DNA of 64,000 nt from Clostridia bacterium (lineage in GTDB: Bacteria; Bacillota; Clostridia; Oscillospirales; Acutalibacteraceae): contig JAFXDE010000005.1 in NCBI GenBank assembly GCA_017516315.1, forward strand, positions 1 through 64,000, in the 5' to 3' direction. The notes beneath the pieces are model-generated. The model worked only from the letters and a program-made list of their open reading frames with translations. It was not told the DNA's origin and did no database searches. Below, piece after piece: positions 1 through 9,446 of the stretch (within the stretch, counting starts at the first letter, position 1; the number at the start of each line of letters is the position of its first letter). The translations under genes were made by a program, and so were the position numbers.

Positions 1-1
1 C

Positions 2-82
2 AGCTATGCGGCACCCTTCATCCTTCTGCTTTCGCTTTCAGTTATTGCGCTGGCGCTTAATTTAAGTATCCGCCGTCCGTAA
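2..82 (+). CDS. C-terminal end of a membrane protein (partial, 5' cut by window)
   Basis: An open frame enters from the left edge and stops at TAA 80-82. The 26 visible residues are a hydrophobic helix (PFILLLSLSVIALALNL) followed by a short basic tail (SIRRP). This looks like the last membrane segment of an integral membrane protein, with the positive tail probably cytoplasmic. The family cannot be recognised from this piece. The next gene starts 35 bases downstream on the same strand. Confidence 0.5.
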   Translation, partial: SYAAPFILLLSLSVIALALNLSIRRP

Positions 83-117
83 GGGCTGAATGACTATATA
101 AAAATGAGGTATTTATT

Positions 118-387
118 ATGAGATCAATTATTACAGTAACAGGTAAAGACCGTCCCGGTATCATCGCAGGTGTTTGTGTTCTCCTTTCGGAAAGCAACAT
201 AAATATTTTAGATATCAGCCAGACTGTTATGCAGGATTTCTTTACCATGACGATGCTTATCGACCTTTCAGGCTGTGAAAAATCCTTTGCCGAGGTAAGT
301 GACAGCCTCGATGCCAAGGGCCGTGAAATGGGTCTTATCATCCGCATCCAGAGAGAAGACATCTTCGACCGTATGCACAGAATATAA
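118..387 (+). CDS. ACT domain-containing protein, UPF0237 family
   Basis: This 89-residue protein is essentially one ACT domain, starting with the beta strand [20 protein letters not shown]; the GKDRPGI turn is where ACT domains usually bind a small ligand such as an amino acid. The length matches the UPF0237 family. A GAGGT ribosome site precedes the ATG. The DUF711 gene follows 22 bases later, and this pairing is conserved across Firmicutes and some archaea, so the ACT protein is probably a regulatory partner of that protein. The ligand is unknown. The family call is firm; the function is inference. Confidence 0.88.
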   Translation: MRSIITVTGKDRPGIIAGVCVLLSESNINILDISQTVMQDFFTMTMLIDLSGCEKSFAEVSDSLDAKGREMGLIIRIQREDIFDRMHRI

Positions 388-409
388 GAAAATCAGAGGA
401 GGCTTCTCA

Positions 410-1768
410 ATGCATAATCAGAAAGAGATTTTAGCCACCATTGATATGATTGACAATCAGCATCTCGATGTCAGAACGATCACAATGGGTATTTCACTTT
501 TAGACTGCTGCAGTGACAGCGTGGAAGTGACGGCAGAAAAGATATATAATAAAATCACTCTTTTGGCCAAGGATTTGGTAAAAACAGGCGAAGACATAGA
601 AAAGGAATTCGGTATTCCCATCGTTAATAAGAGAATATCCGTAACACCTATTTCACTTGTGGCTGCAGCCTGCAAGGAAACAGACTACACACCTATCGCC
701 AAAGCTCTCGACAGAGCCGCACATACCTGCGGAGTAAACTTTATCGGCGGCTTTTCGGCTCTCGTACACAAGGGAATGACAAAGGCGGACATAAACCTTA
801 TCAATTCTATTCCTTCAGCTCTGGCTGAAACCGAGAGGGTCTGTTCATCTGTTTCTGTTGCCAGCACCAAGGCAGGTATCAATATGGATGCCGTAAAGCT
901 TATGGGAGAGATTATAAAGCAGACCGCCGACAAAACCTCAGACAGAGGCGGCTTCGGCTGCGCAAAGCTCGTGGTATTTGCTAACGCTGTGGAGGATAAT
1001 CCCTTTATGGCAGGTGCATTCCACGGTGTAGGCGAAGCTGAATGTGTTATAAATGTAGGCGTAAGCGGACCGGGCGTAGTTCATCACGCTCTTAAAAAAT
1101 GTAAGGGACAGCCCTTTGATGTAGTGGCTGAAACCATAAAGAAAACCGCGTTCAAGATAACCCGTATGGGTCAGCTTGTAGCCTCCGAGGCATCAAAGAG
1201 ACTCGGTGTACCCTCGGGTATAGTTGACCTTTCTCTCGCACCTACTCCCGAAAAGGGCGACAGTGTAGCGCGTATTCTCGAGGAAATGGGTCTCGAGGTC
1301 TGCGGTACCCACGGCACTACAGCCGCACTCGCACTTCTGAACGATGCAGTTAAAAAGGGCGGCGTTATGGCGAGTAACCATGTAGGCGGACTTTCAGGTG
1401 CATTTATTCCCGTAAGTGAGGACGAGGGTATGATAGAGGCGGCACTTAAAAACGCTCTCACTCTCGACAAGCTTGAGGCTATGACCTGCGTATGCTCCGT
1501 AGGTCTCGATATGATTGCCGTGCCGGGTGATACTACTGCCGAAACTCTTTCAGCCATTATCGCTGACGAAGCGGCTATCGGTGTGGTAAACACAAAGACC
1601 ACCGCAGTAAGAATTATTCCTGCCGTCGGCAAAAAGGTAGGGGAAATAATCGAGTTCGGCGGACTTCTGGGCTCTGCTCCCGTAATGCCCGTACACGAAT
1701 TCTCTTCCAAGGACTTTATCAGCCGCGGAGGAAGAATCCCTGCTCCGATGCATTCCCTTAAAAACTAA
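410..1768 (+). CDS. DUF711 / UPF0210 (PFL family) protein
   Basis: This 452-residue protein has the typical features of the UPF0210 family: an N-terminal stretch [16 protein letters not shown] (here [15 protein letters not shown]), a glycine-rich centre (VGVSGPGVV) and a conserved C-terminal region with [12 protein letters not shown] and GRIPAPMHS. Some relatives are annotated as formate-acetyltransferase-like proteins, but no glycyl-radical motif is visible. An in-frame extension to 299 exists, but AGAGGAGG at 396-403 fits the ATG at 410. The gene follows the ACT gene and is followed by metF after 22 bases, suggesting one transcript. No biochemical role is established as far as I know. Confidence 0.88.
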   Translation: MHNQKEILATIDMIDNQHLDVRTITMGISLLDCCSDSVEVTAEKIYNKITLLAKDLVKTGEDIEKEFGIPIVNKRISVTPISLVAAACKETDYTPIAKALDRAAHTCGVNFIGGFSALVHKGMTKADINLINSIPSALAETERVCSSVSVASTKAGINMDAVKLMGEIIKQTADKTSDRGGFGCAKLVVFANAVEDNPFMAGAFHGVGEAECVINVGVSGPGVVHHALKKCKGQPFDVVAETIKKTAFKITRMGQLVASEASKRLGVPSGIVDLSLAPTPEKGDSVARILEEMGLEVCGTHGTTAALALLNDAVKKGGVMASNHVGGLSGAFIPVSEDEGMIEAALKNALTLDKLEAMTCVCSVGLDMIAVPGDTTAETLSAIIADEAAIGVVNTKTTAVRIIPAVGKKVGEIIEFGGLLGSAPVMPVHEFSSKDFISRGGRIPAPMHSLKN

Positions 1769-1790
1769 AAAAATCAAGGTGATTTTTCAA

Positions 1791-2654
1791 ATGAAAATTA
1801 TCGATATTATAAACAGCGGTAAGCCTCTTTTATCTATGGAGGTCTTTCCGCCGAAAACGAGTGATACCTTCGAAAGCGTAAAGGAAGCTACAGAAAAAAT
1901 AGCTCTTCTTAAGCCTGATTTTATGTCCGTAACCTACGGCGCTGGGGGCGGAACGAGCGAATACACGGCCTTTATCGCTGAGAATATTCAAAAAAACTAC
2001 GGCGTTCCCTCCCTTGCGCATCTGAGCTGTATTTCATCCAAAAAGGAGGATATAAAACATCAGCTCGGACTTCTTAAAAGCAAGGGAATAGAAAATATTC
2101 TCGCTCTTCGCGGTGATATCCCCGAGGGTATGAGCAGAGAGCATCTGGATTATCATTATGCTTCTGAGCTGACGGAAGAGATAAAGGCTTACGGTCGTTT
2201 TTGTATCGGCGGTGCCTGTTATCCGGAAAGCCATCCCGAAAGCGCTACCTCCTTTGATGACATAAGATATCTTAAGGAAAAGGTAGATGCAGGCTGTGAA
2301 TTTCTTACTACTCAGATGTTTTTCGATAACAATGTTCTTTATAACTTCCTTTACCGCATAAGAGAGGCAGGTATAACCGTACCCGTGGTGGCAGGTATTA
2401 TGCCCGTGACCAATCCTAAGTCCATAAAGAGAATCTGTGCTATTTCCGGTACAGCTCTTCCTCAGCGCTTTGTGCGTATCGTGGATAAGTTCGGCTCATC
2501 TCCCGAGCAGATGGCTCAGGCAGGTATAGCCTATGCCACGGAGCAGATAGTTGACCTTTATGCCAACGGAGTAAATGCCGTTCATCTCTACACTATGAAT
2601 AAGCCCGAGGTAGCGAGAAGGATAAAGGAAAACATTTCTTCTATTTTAGAATGA
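1791..2654 (+). CDS. metF: methylenetetrahydrofolate reductase
   Basis: The enzyme reduces 5,10-methylene-THF to 5-methyl-THF, the methyl donor for methionine synthase. The 287-residue protein is a complete (beta/alpha)8 barrel of the MetF family: SMEVFPPK near residues 15-22 carries the catalytic Glu, followed by FMSVTYGAGG, NILALRGDIP, and TQMFFDNN around the substrate pocket. A GTG at 1779 is possible, but AAGGTGA at 1776-1782 positions the ATG at 1791 correctly. metH and its activation domain follow directly, which supports a methyl-THF to methionine role. No long C-terminal domain is present, as is normal for bacteria. Confidence 0.95.
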   Translation: MKIIDIINSGKPLLSMEVFPPKTSDTFESVKEATEKIALLKPDFMSVTYGAGGGTSEYTAFIAENIQKNYGVPSLAHLSCISSKKEDIKHQLGLLKSKGIENILALRGDIPEGMSREHLDYHYASELTEEIKAYGRFCIGGACYPESHPESATSFDDIRYLKEKVDAGCEFLTTQMFFDNNVLYNFLYRIREAGITVPVVAGIMPVTNPKSIKRICAISGTALPQRFVRIVDKFGSSPEQMAQAGIAYATEQIVDLYANGVNAVHLYTMNKPEVARRIKENISSILE

Positions 2655-2723
2655 CGAAAGGAATCCGAAGGCTTTAGAAAAATCGGCTTTCAGCTCTTTT
2701 TCTGCTTTCGGCTTAATCTGACT

Positions 2724-3314
2724 ATGGTAAAGCTGTTCACCCTTAAGGGTGATGAAATATGTGTCAATAAGGATGAGGCCTACCGCTATATGGGACTCGG
2801 AAGAGATTATTCCGATCCCGAATTCGAAAGGATTTACGGTGAATGTCTCAGTGAATACTGCAAAAACGCCTTTTATAAGGGCGTATACAGAGAAAGCTCT
2901 CTTTCCTTCGGTGAAGGGGATGAGCTTTTCTTTGATTTCTGCTCTTTTTCGAGCAAGGCTTTAAAAAAGAATCTCGAGGGCTGTAAAGGTGTTATAGTTT
3001 TCGCGGCTACGGCGGGGATTAATATTGACCGCCTTTTGCTTAAGTATAAAGCTTTATCCGAGCTTAAGCTGATGACTGCCGACTGTATAGCGTCCTCGGG
3101 AATAGAATGCTTCTGTGATAAGCTCGATTCTGTCATTTCCGAGGGCAGAGAAACGAAGCCGCGCTTCAGTCTCGGCTACGGAGATACTGAGCTTAAGTAT
3201 CAGAGGGAGCTTCTGTCTTATCTTGACGCCGAAAGGTCTCTCGGCATCACTCTTAACGGGTCTATGATGATGACACCTAAAAAATCTGTTACTGCTTTTA
3301 TAGGAGTGAAGTGA
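2724..3314 (+). CDS. methionine synthase activation (reactivation) domain as a separate protein
   Basis: This 196-residue protein matches the cobalamin-reactivation domain that is the C-terminal part of E. coli MetH. Hallmarks are RFSLGYGD near residue 147 and, close to the C-terminus, GITLNGSMMMTPKKSVTAF, corresponding to the S-adenosylmethionine-binding segment. In the full enzyme this domain binds AdoMet and re-methylates inactive cob(II)alamin. Here it is a separate gene that ends one base before metH begins, so the two should act together. There is no good Shine-Dalgarno before the ATG at 2724, so the start is less certain than the frame. Confidence 0.85.
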   Translation: MVKLFTLKGDEICVNKDEAYRYMGLGRDYSDPEFERIYGECLSEYCKNAFYKGVYRESSLSFGEGDELFFDFCSFSSKALKKNLEGCKGVIVFAATAGINIDRLLLKYKALSELKLMTADCIASSGIECFCDKLDSVISEGRETKPRFSLGYGDTELKYQRELLSYLDAERSLGITLNGSMMMTPKKSVTAFIGVK

Positions 3315-3315
3315 A

Positions 3316-5706
3316 ATGAATATAAGAGATTATCTGAATAAGGAGCGTCTGTATTCTGACGGAGGCTTCGGCACGCTTTTACAGGCGAGGGGACTCAGGG
3401 CAGGAGAAAAGCCTGAGATGTGGAATCTCACCCGTCCCGAGGATATAACTGCCATACATCTCGAATACCTTAATGCAGGGTCGGATATTATTTCGACCAA
3501 TACCTTCGGTGCGAATTCTCTTAAATTTGACTGTCTCGAAGAAATTATAGCTGCCGCCTTTACCAATGCTAAAAAAGCCGTAGAGCTTTGCGGTAAGGAA
3601 AAGGCTTTTATCGCTTTCGATATGGGTCCTACAGGTAAGCTTCTGGAGCCTTTAGGTGACCTTCCCTTTGAAAAGGCTGTGGAGATTTTCGCTGAGACAG
3701 TAAAAACGGCGGAGAAGTATGCTCCCGACCTTTATATCGTAGAGACGATGAATGACAGCTACGAGACCAAGGCTGCCGTTCTGGCAGTAAAGGAAAACTC
3801 TGATAAGCCTGTTTTCGTGAGCAATGTTTACGATGAAAGCCGAAAGCTTATGACGGGTGCTTCACCTAAGGCTATGATAGCTCTTTTGGAGGGACTCGGT
3901 GCTGATGCTATCGGCATAAACTGCTCACTCGGTCCGAGACAGATGGTAGATATAGTAAGAGAATATGTGAAATATTCCTCTCTGCCCGTTATGGTATGTC
4001 CTAACGCGGGACTTCCGAGAAGCGTAGACGGAAAAACTGTTTTCGATGTAGATAGTGAAGAGTTTTCCGACTGTATGGCTGAGATAGCAGAAATCGGTGC
4101 GGTAATTCTCGGCGGCTGCTGCGGTACCACTCCCGAATACATAAGAAAAACCGTGGAAAAGACAGCGGCTATGCCCTTTACGCCCGTAAAGGAAAAGAAC
4201 TACACCTTTGTCTCCTCCTATACTCACGCCGTAGAAATAGGCTCTTCCCCCGTGCTTATCGGAGAAAGAATTAATCCTACGGGAAAGCCTAAATTCAAGC
4301 AGGCTCTCCGTGACGGTAATATCAGCTACATAATCAATGAGGGCGTAATGCAGGAGGAAAAGGGAGTACACATCCTCGATGTAAATGTCGGTCTTCCTGA
4401 AATTGACGAGGATATGATGCTGGTAAGGTGTGTAAGGGAGCTTCAGACTGTTTCCTCGCTTCCCTTGCAGATTGACACGGTTAAAGCATCTGCGATGGAA
4501 AAGGCGATGCGCATTTATAACGGTAAGCCTCTCATTAACTCCGTAAACGGAAAGCAGGAAAGCATGGATGCCGTGCTTCCTTTGGTAAAAAAATACGGCG
4601 GTACCCTTATAGCGCTTACCATCGATGAAGACGGTATCCCGGACACCGCTGAGGGAAGAACGGCCATAGCGGAAAAAATTATAAACGAATGTGCCGGATA
4701 CGGAATAGATAAAAAGGATATTATCGTTGACCCTCTTGCCATGACTGTTTCATCCGATAACCGAAGCGGCAGAATTACTCTCGATTCGGTTAAAATGATA
4801 AAGGAAAGCTTAGGGGTCAAGACAAGCCTCGGAGTTTCAAATATTTCCTTCGGACTCCCGTCAAGAGAGACTGTAAACTCCCATTTCCTTACTATGGCAT
4901 TCACGGCCGGTCTTGACTGCGCCATAATGAATCCCTATTCGGCAGCTATGATGGAAAGCTACTATTCCTACAGAGCCTTGTCGGGACTCGACGAAAACTG
5001 CGCAGCTTATATTGACTTCGCATCGACTCTGAAAAAAGAAACGGTTACCGTTTCACCGTCGGCAGAAAATACCGAAAGGGAAGATATGCCTCCTCTCGTC
5101 AGAGCTATAGTCAAGGGTATGAAGGATGAGACACTGAAAAGTGCAAAGGAGCTTCTTTCAAAGGAGGAGCCTCTTACGGTAATCAATAATTTTATCGTGC
5201 CTGCCCTCGACAGAGTCGGTAAACGCTTCGAGGAAAAAACGATGTACCTTCCTCAGCTTCTGATGAGCGCCGAGGCAGCATCCCGTGCCTTCGATGCGGT
5301 AAAGGAGCTCGTTTCTGCCTCTGACGAAAGCAAGGGTAAAATAATAGTTGCTACCGTAAAGGGCGATATTCACGATATCGGTAAAAATATCGTGAAGGTT
5401 CTTTTAGAAAATTACGGCTACGATGTAATCGACCTCGGTAAGGATGTGGCTCCCGAGGTTATCGTGGAAAAGACGAAGGCTGAAAAGGTTTCTCTCGTAG
5501 GACTCAGCGCACTTATGACGACTACCACCGATGCTATGAGGGATACCGTAGAGCTTCTTAAAAGGGAGTGTCCCGACACCTCTACTGTAGTAGGCGGAGC
5601 CGTGCTTACGAAGGAATATGCCGAAATGATAGGCGCCGATTATTACGCTAAGGATGCTATGGAGACGGTAAGATTTGCCGAAAGATTCTTTTGCGGTGAA
5701 GGCTGA
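3316..5706 (+). CDS. metH: cobalamin-dependent methionine synthase (short form)
   Basis: It transfers the methyl group of methyl-THF to homocysteine through cobalamin. The 796 residues hold three modules: a homocysteine-binding barrel (about 1-290) with zinc ligands Cys203, Cys268 and Cys269; a pterin-binding barrel (about 315-560) starting at VLIGERINPTG; and a B12 cap plus Rossmann domain (about 590-796) with the lower-axial His686 in GDIHDIG. The activation domain found at the end of the roughly 1200-residue E. coli enzyme is absent and is encoded just upstream. The TGA stop overlaps the ATG of sfsA by one base. Confidence 0.95.
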   Translation: MNIRDYLNKERLYSDGGFGTLLQARGLRAGEKPEMWNLTRPEDITAIHLEYLNAGSDIISTNTFGANSLKFDCLEEIIAAAFTNAKKAVELCGKEKAFIAFDMGPTGKLLEPLGDLPFEKAVEIFAETVKTAEKYAPDLYIVETMNDSYETKAAVLAVKENSDKPVFVSNVYDESRKLMTGASPKAMIALLEGLGADAIGINCSLGPRQMVDIVREYVKYSSLPVMVCPNAGLPRSVDGKTVFDVDSEEFSDCMAEIAEIGAVILGGCCGTTPEYIRKTVEKTAAMPFTPVKEKNYTFVSSYTHAVEIGSSPVLIGERINPTGKPKFKQALRDGNISYIINEGVMQEEKGVHILDVNVGLPEIDEDMMLVRCVRELQTVSSLPLQIDTVKASAMEKAMRIYNGKPLINSVNGKQESMDAVLPLVKKYGGTLIALTIDEDGIPDTAEGRTAIAEKIINECAGYGIDKKDIIVDPLAMTVSSDNRSGRITLDSVKMIKESLGVKTSLGVSNISFGLPSRETVNSHFLTMAFTAGLDCAIMNPYSAAMMESYYSYRALSGLDENCAAYIDFASTLKKETVTVSPSAENTEREDMPPLVRAIVKGMKDETLKSAKELLSKEEPLTVINNFIVPALDRVGKRFEEKTMYLPQLLMSAEAASRAFDAVKELVSASDESKGKIIVATVKGDIHDIGKNIVKVLLENYGYDVIDLGKDVAPEVIVEKTKAEKVSLVGLSALMTTTTDAMRDTVELLKRECPDTSTVVGGAVLTKEYAEMIGADYYAKDAMETVRFAERFFCGEG

Positions 5707-6386
5707 TGAAATATAAAGAAATAAAAAAGGCGAGCTTTATTTCCCGACCTAACCGTTTTGTTGCTTTAGTGAGCATAGACGGAAGGGAGACTGCCGTGCA
5801 TGTGAAAAATACGGGCAGATGCCGTGAGCTTCTCTCGCCGGGAGCTGAGGTGTGGCTCGAAAAAAGCAGTAATCCCGACAGAAAATACCGTTATTCCCTC
5901 GTGACGGTTAAAAAGGGTGAGAGAATGGTTAATATGGATTCTCAGGCACCCAATAAAGCCGTAGGTGAATGGCTTTCCGAAGGTGGACTATTCTCTGATG
6001 TGAAGCTCATAAGGCCCGAGTGCAGATACGGAAATTCCCGTTTTGATTTTTATGTGGAATACGGTGACAGGAAGGCCTTTATAGAGGTCAAGGGCGTTAC
6101 CTTGGAAAATGACGGAGCTGTTTCCTTCCCTGATGCACCTACGGAAAGGGGAAGTAAGCATCTCAGAGAGCTCAGCTCCTGTGTAAAGGACGGATATGAG
6201 GCCTATGTTATCTTCGTGGTACAGATGAAAAATGTCCTTTATTTTACCACCAATGAGGCTCACGACCCGGTTTTCGCCCGTACCCTTACCGAGGCACGAA
6301 ATGAGGGCGTAAGGATTCTGGCCTATGACTGCTTCGTTACAGAGGACGAAATGAAAATAGGGGACAAGGTAGAAGTAAAAATTTAA
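5706..6386 (+). CDS. sfsA: SfsA family DNA/RNA nuclease
   Basis: A 226-residue, full-length SfsA. The N-terminal OB-like part (FVALVSIDGRETAVHVKNTGRC) is followed by the nuclease-like core with Asp114, Glu127 and Lys129 in the pattern FDF...FIEVKG, and by the family signature SFPDAPTERGSKHLREL. E. coli SfsA was named for stimulation of sugar fermentation genes; the family is now regarded as nucleases. The start codon overlaps the metH stop (TGATG), so translation is probably coupled. The gene ends the operon, as a strong terminator follows within 6 bases. Confidence 0.93.
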   Translation: MKYKEIKKASFISRPNRFVALVSIDGRETAVHVKNTGRCRELLSPGAEVWLEKSSNPDRKYRYSLVTVKKGERMVNMDSQAPNKAVGEWLSEGGLFSDVKLIRPECRYGNSRFDFYVEYGDRKAFIEVKGVTLENDGAVSFPDAPTERGSKHLRELSSCVKDGYEAYVIFVVQMKNVLYFTTNEAHDPVFARTLTEARNEGVRILAYDCFVTEDEMKIGDKVEVKI

Positions 6387-6391
6387 CAGAT

Positions 6392-6431
6392 ACCGCTGTA
6401 AAGGTCTGAGGACTTATACAGCGGTTTTTTT
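6392..6431 (+). terminator. intrinsic terminator after sfsA
   Basis: ACCGCTGTA at 6392-6400 pairs perfectly with TACAGCGGT at 6417-6425 and runs into a T tract. It closes the ACT-DUF711-metF-metH-sfsA transcript. Confidence 0.9.
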
Positions 6432-6476
6432 GTACCTTTTTATATAAAAAGTAAGATAAAAGTAATAAAAAAATTA

Positions 6477-6505
6477 TTGATAAAAGGTTTAATATATGTT
6501 ATGAT
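6477..6505 (+). promoter_or_regulatory. sigma-A type promoter for the GDPD-like gene
   Basis: TTGATA (6477-6482), a 17-base spacer, then TATGAT (6500-6505), about 40 bases before the ATG at 6547. Confidence 0.7.
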
Positions 6506-6546
6506 ATGATTAACAGTATATATAAACGGTTACGAAAGGTCATTTT

Positions 6547-7767
6547 ATGTCACATAAAATAAAAAATATATTTATTTTTCTGATTATTTCAGCGGTAATT
6601 GCTGCGGCTTGTATTCCTGCTTTTGCGTCTCTTACGGTTTACAGTGAAGCACTTTACGGCGAAGAGGATCGTATAATGTCTGTTTCCTACAGAGGCGACA
6701 CCTCTCTTTATCCCGAAAATTCTCTCGAGGGTGTGCTTTCTGCCGAGGAAAAGGGTGCTGACGGTGTGAGTGTCGGTGTTCGTAAAACATCGGATGGAAT
6801 TTATGTTCTTACCGAGAATAAAAAGCTCTCTGCGGTAAGCGATGCACCTTATGAGGATGTCAGCTCAATCACCTATGAGGAGCTTCAGGATTATTATCTT
6901 AAGGATAACACGGGCAGCCTTACGAAATACCGTATGGTTTCCTTGAGTCAGACTATCTCTCTTACGGGCGATGATTTTATTATTATCGTCGATGCCGACT
7001 GGGAGGAAAGAGACGGAATTTACGAGCTTATCAGACATTACGGTGCCTTTGACAGAATAATAATAAGAACAGATGAAGCCGCTTCGAGAGTAAACGAATG
7101 GATATCCTCTAAGCAGGAAAGTGTAAATGTTATCAGCGTTTATAAGGGCAATATAATCTTTTCCGCTGTTTCGAATTTCAATAAAATGAGCGAGGGCAAG
7201 GCTCCCTTTGTTCAGTATCAGAGTAAAAATTATTTTAATGTGGTTTACGGTAATTTCTTCTGCAAAAGATTTGCTTATAAGGACGCACCGAAGGCCATAG
7301 CGCCTATGTATGATCTTGACCTTTCGGGGCAGAGAACGGACAGCTCTGAGGGCTGGAATGAGGTTATCGAAGCAGGCTACAGCGTTATCGAAACAAATAA
7401 TTTAGTCTCTCTCGTTTCATATATCGACAGGCACGGAAAAAGCGGTAAGGCTTTGGCTGCTTTGGCCGAAAAAGCCTGCTATATTCCTACGGAAGCCTAT
7501 TCTCAGGTGCAAAGAGAAAATCTTACCGATGCACTTGATTATGCCGTAGAGGCTTTAAGTAAAATTTCGAGCCTTGATGAGTATGAGAGCGCGTACTCGG
7601 CTCTTCTTTTAGCTATGAACGAGCTGAGCATCAGCCGTGAGAACGATACTCAGAAGGGACAGCTTAATATAACTGCAGGTAAAATCATAGCCGCTGTTCT
7701 GGTAGGCTCACTGATTTTAGCGGCACAGATTTTCGTATATAAAATGCAAAAGGAGAGAAAGAGATAA
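6547..7767 (+). CDS. membrane-anchored GDPD-like protein with catalytic residues missing
   Basis: This 406-residue protein has an N-terminal signal or anchor helix (about 8-28), a domain resembling glycerophosphodiester phosphodiesterase (about 42-300), and a C-terminal helix (about 378-398) before a basic tail. The N-terminal GDPD pattern is recognisable (YRGD, PENS, GADGV, T-DG), but the catalytic positions are changed: the HR pair is Tyr48-Arg49, the ExD pair is Ser75 and Gly77, and the later HD is Glu90-Asn91. It is therefore probably not a phosphodiesterase; a binding or structural role at the cell surface is inference. It has its own promoter, and a serine hydrolase gene follows 48 bases downstream. 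Confidence 0.75.
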   Translation: MSHKIKNIFIFLIISAVIAAACIPAFASLTVYSEALYGEEDRIMSVSYRGDTSLYPENSLEGVLSAEEKGADGVSVGVRKTSDGIYVLTENKKLSAVSDAPYEDVSSITYEELQDYYLKDNTGSLTKYRMVSLSQTISLTGDDFIIIVDADWEERDGIYELIRHYGAFDRIIIRTDEAASRVNEWISSKQESVNVISVYKGNIIFSAVSNFNKMSEGKAPFVQYQSKNYFNVVYGNFFCKRFAYKDAPKAIAPMYDLDLSGQRTDSSEGWNEVIEAGYSVIETNNLVSLVSYIDRHGKSGKALAALAEKACYIPTEAYSQVQRENLTDALDYAVEALSKISSLDEYESAYSALLLAMNELSISRENDTQKGQLNITAGKIIAAVLVGSLILAAQIFVYKMQKERKR

Positions 7768-7815
7768 TAATTGCATTTTGAATAAACTGAAGAAAATCAA
7801 CAGGAGGAAAGAAAA

Positions 7816-9429
7816 ATGAAAGTAAAAGAAAAAGTTTGGCTTGAAACAGCCAAAACACCCGAAGAGGTAGGCGTATCTTCAAAGGTAGTAAATGAATTTG
7901 TTGAGGCCTGTCTGGAGAAAAACAAAGAGCTTCACGGATTTATGATAATCCGTCACGGCAAAATCGCCTGTGAGGTTTACCGTGAGCCCTTCGCCAGAGA
8001 ATACAAGCACATGATGTATTCTGTAAGTAAATCCTTTACCTCTACCGCTATCGGCTTTGCAGTAAACGAGGGTTATTTTGATGTGGACACCCGTTTCGTT
8101 GACATTTTCCCCGAGGCAAGAGGAGATAAGCCCGACGAATATTTAGAGGAAATGACGGTCGAAGATCTTCTTACTATGAGAAGCGGTAAATCTGTCAGTG
8201 TTTTCCTTGACAGAACCAAGGACAGATGGTTCAAGGATATCGTTAATTCTCCCTGGATTTCCGAGCCTGGCACCGAATTCCTTTATATCAGCGAGAATAT
8301 GTATCTTCTTTGCTGCATTATCCATAAGGTTACAGGTATGTCCGTTATGGAATTCCTTAAGCCACGTCTTTTTGAGCCTCTCGGAATAGAAAATGCTTTC
8401 TGGGAGACCTGTCCCCGCGGTATTGAAGCAGGCGGCTGGGGTATGATGCTTTCACTGGAGGATCTTGCTAAGTTTACTTACTGCTATCAGCAGATGGGTA
8501 AATTTGACGGCAAGCAGGTTATTCCCGAGGAATGGATAAAGACCGCTACGGCATATCACGCTGATACCACTGCTACACAGCAGGACAGCGACGGTCTGGC
8601 AGGCTACGGCTACTGCTTCTGGAGAAACGGCGGCTATGAAAAATCTTACCGTGCCGACGGTATGTTCTGTCAGTTCGGTATCGTATTTGAAGATCTTGAT
8701 GCCTGCTTTGTTTCTATCGGCGGTGAAATTCATGAGCAGGGTATGCGTGATGTAATTTGGGAGTATTTCCCCAGAGCCTTTACCGAGGCTGACGCTGCTC
8801 CGGATAACAAAGAAACTGTTCCTCTTTCGCTTCCCGCTTATGCAAAAGCACCTGTAAAACCCCGTTCTCTTGCTTTGGAAAACAGAATAGCAGAAAAGAA
8901 AATCAGCTTCAGAAAGCCTGTTATCGTAAACGTGGCAGGTTATCCCGTTTCCGTAGTTCCTCTGCCTGCGCTCTTTATGGAAAGCGATAAGGCAGGTAAT
9001 ATTTCTGAGGTAACCTTCCGCTTCGGCGACGACGATATGTATATGAACTGGGTTGAAGGCGACGAAGTCAATACAGTACATATCGGCCTTGACGGTGAAT
9101 ACCGTTGGGATAAGATCATTATCGGTAAAATTCCTTATACTACCTGCAGTACGGCCTGCTGGAATACGGAAAGTGAATTAGAGGTACATATCCGCTGTAT
9201 CGAGGTGCCTGCTGAAAGAATTATCGTCTTTAAATTTAACGGTGATAATGTTATTATGCGTCCCTCCTCTAATCCCGATGCGAGCGTTATGGCTGAAACT
9301 CTTAAAAATACCGTTAAGGATGTTATCAAGCAGCCTATGTTCCAGACAGCAGTAAGCAAGGCAATTCCTCACCTTGTTCCTATTATCGACTCAGTACAGA
9401 GAGGTAAAATCAAGGTAGACAGAAGATAA
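7816..9429 (+). CDS. serine hydrolase, beta-lactamase class C / penicillin-binding-like family
   Basis: A 537-residue protein with a beta-lactamase-type domain in roughly residues 10-330. The SxxK motif is Ser69-Val-Ser-Lys72, followed by a long helix; YISEN later takes the place of the YxN motif, and GYGYCFWRNGG with RADGMFCQ fits class C-like esterases and transpeptidases. About 200 further residues form a beta-rich C-terminal domain. No signal peptide is visible, so it is likely cytoplasmic. AGGAGGAAAG precedes the ATG. Relatives include esterases and D-aminopeptidases, so the substrate cannot be given. It lies 17 bases before the YhhN gene. Confidence 0.85.
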   Translation: MKVKEKVWLETAKTPEEVGVSSKVVNEFVEACLEKNKELHGFMIIRHGKIACEVYREPFAREYKHMMYSVSKSFTSTAIGFAVNEGYFDVDTRFVDIFPEARGDKPDEYLEEMTVEDLLTMRSGKSVSVFLDRTKDRWFKDIVNSPWISEPGTEFLYISENMYLLCCIIHKVTGMSVMEFLKPRLFEPLGIENAFWETCPRGIEAGGWGMMLSLEDLAKFTYCYQQMGKFDGKQVIPEEWIKTATAYHADTTATQQDSDGLAGYGYCFWRNGGYEKSYRADGMFCQFGIVFEDLDACFVSIGGEIHEQGMRDVIWEYFPRAFTEADAAPDNKETVPLSLPAYAKAPVKPRSLALENRIAEKKISFRKPVIVNVAGYPVSVVPLPALFMESDKAGNISEVTFRFGDDDMYMNWVEGDEVNTVHIGLDGEYRWDKIIIGKIPYTTCSTACWNTESELEVHIRCIEVPAERIIVFKFNGDNVIMRPSSNPDASVMAETLKNTVKDVIKQPMFQTAVSKAIPHLVPIIDSVQRGKIKVDRR

Positions 9430-9446
9430 AGAAGAGGAGAAATAAT

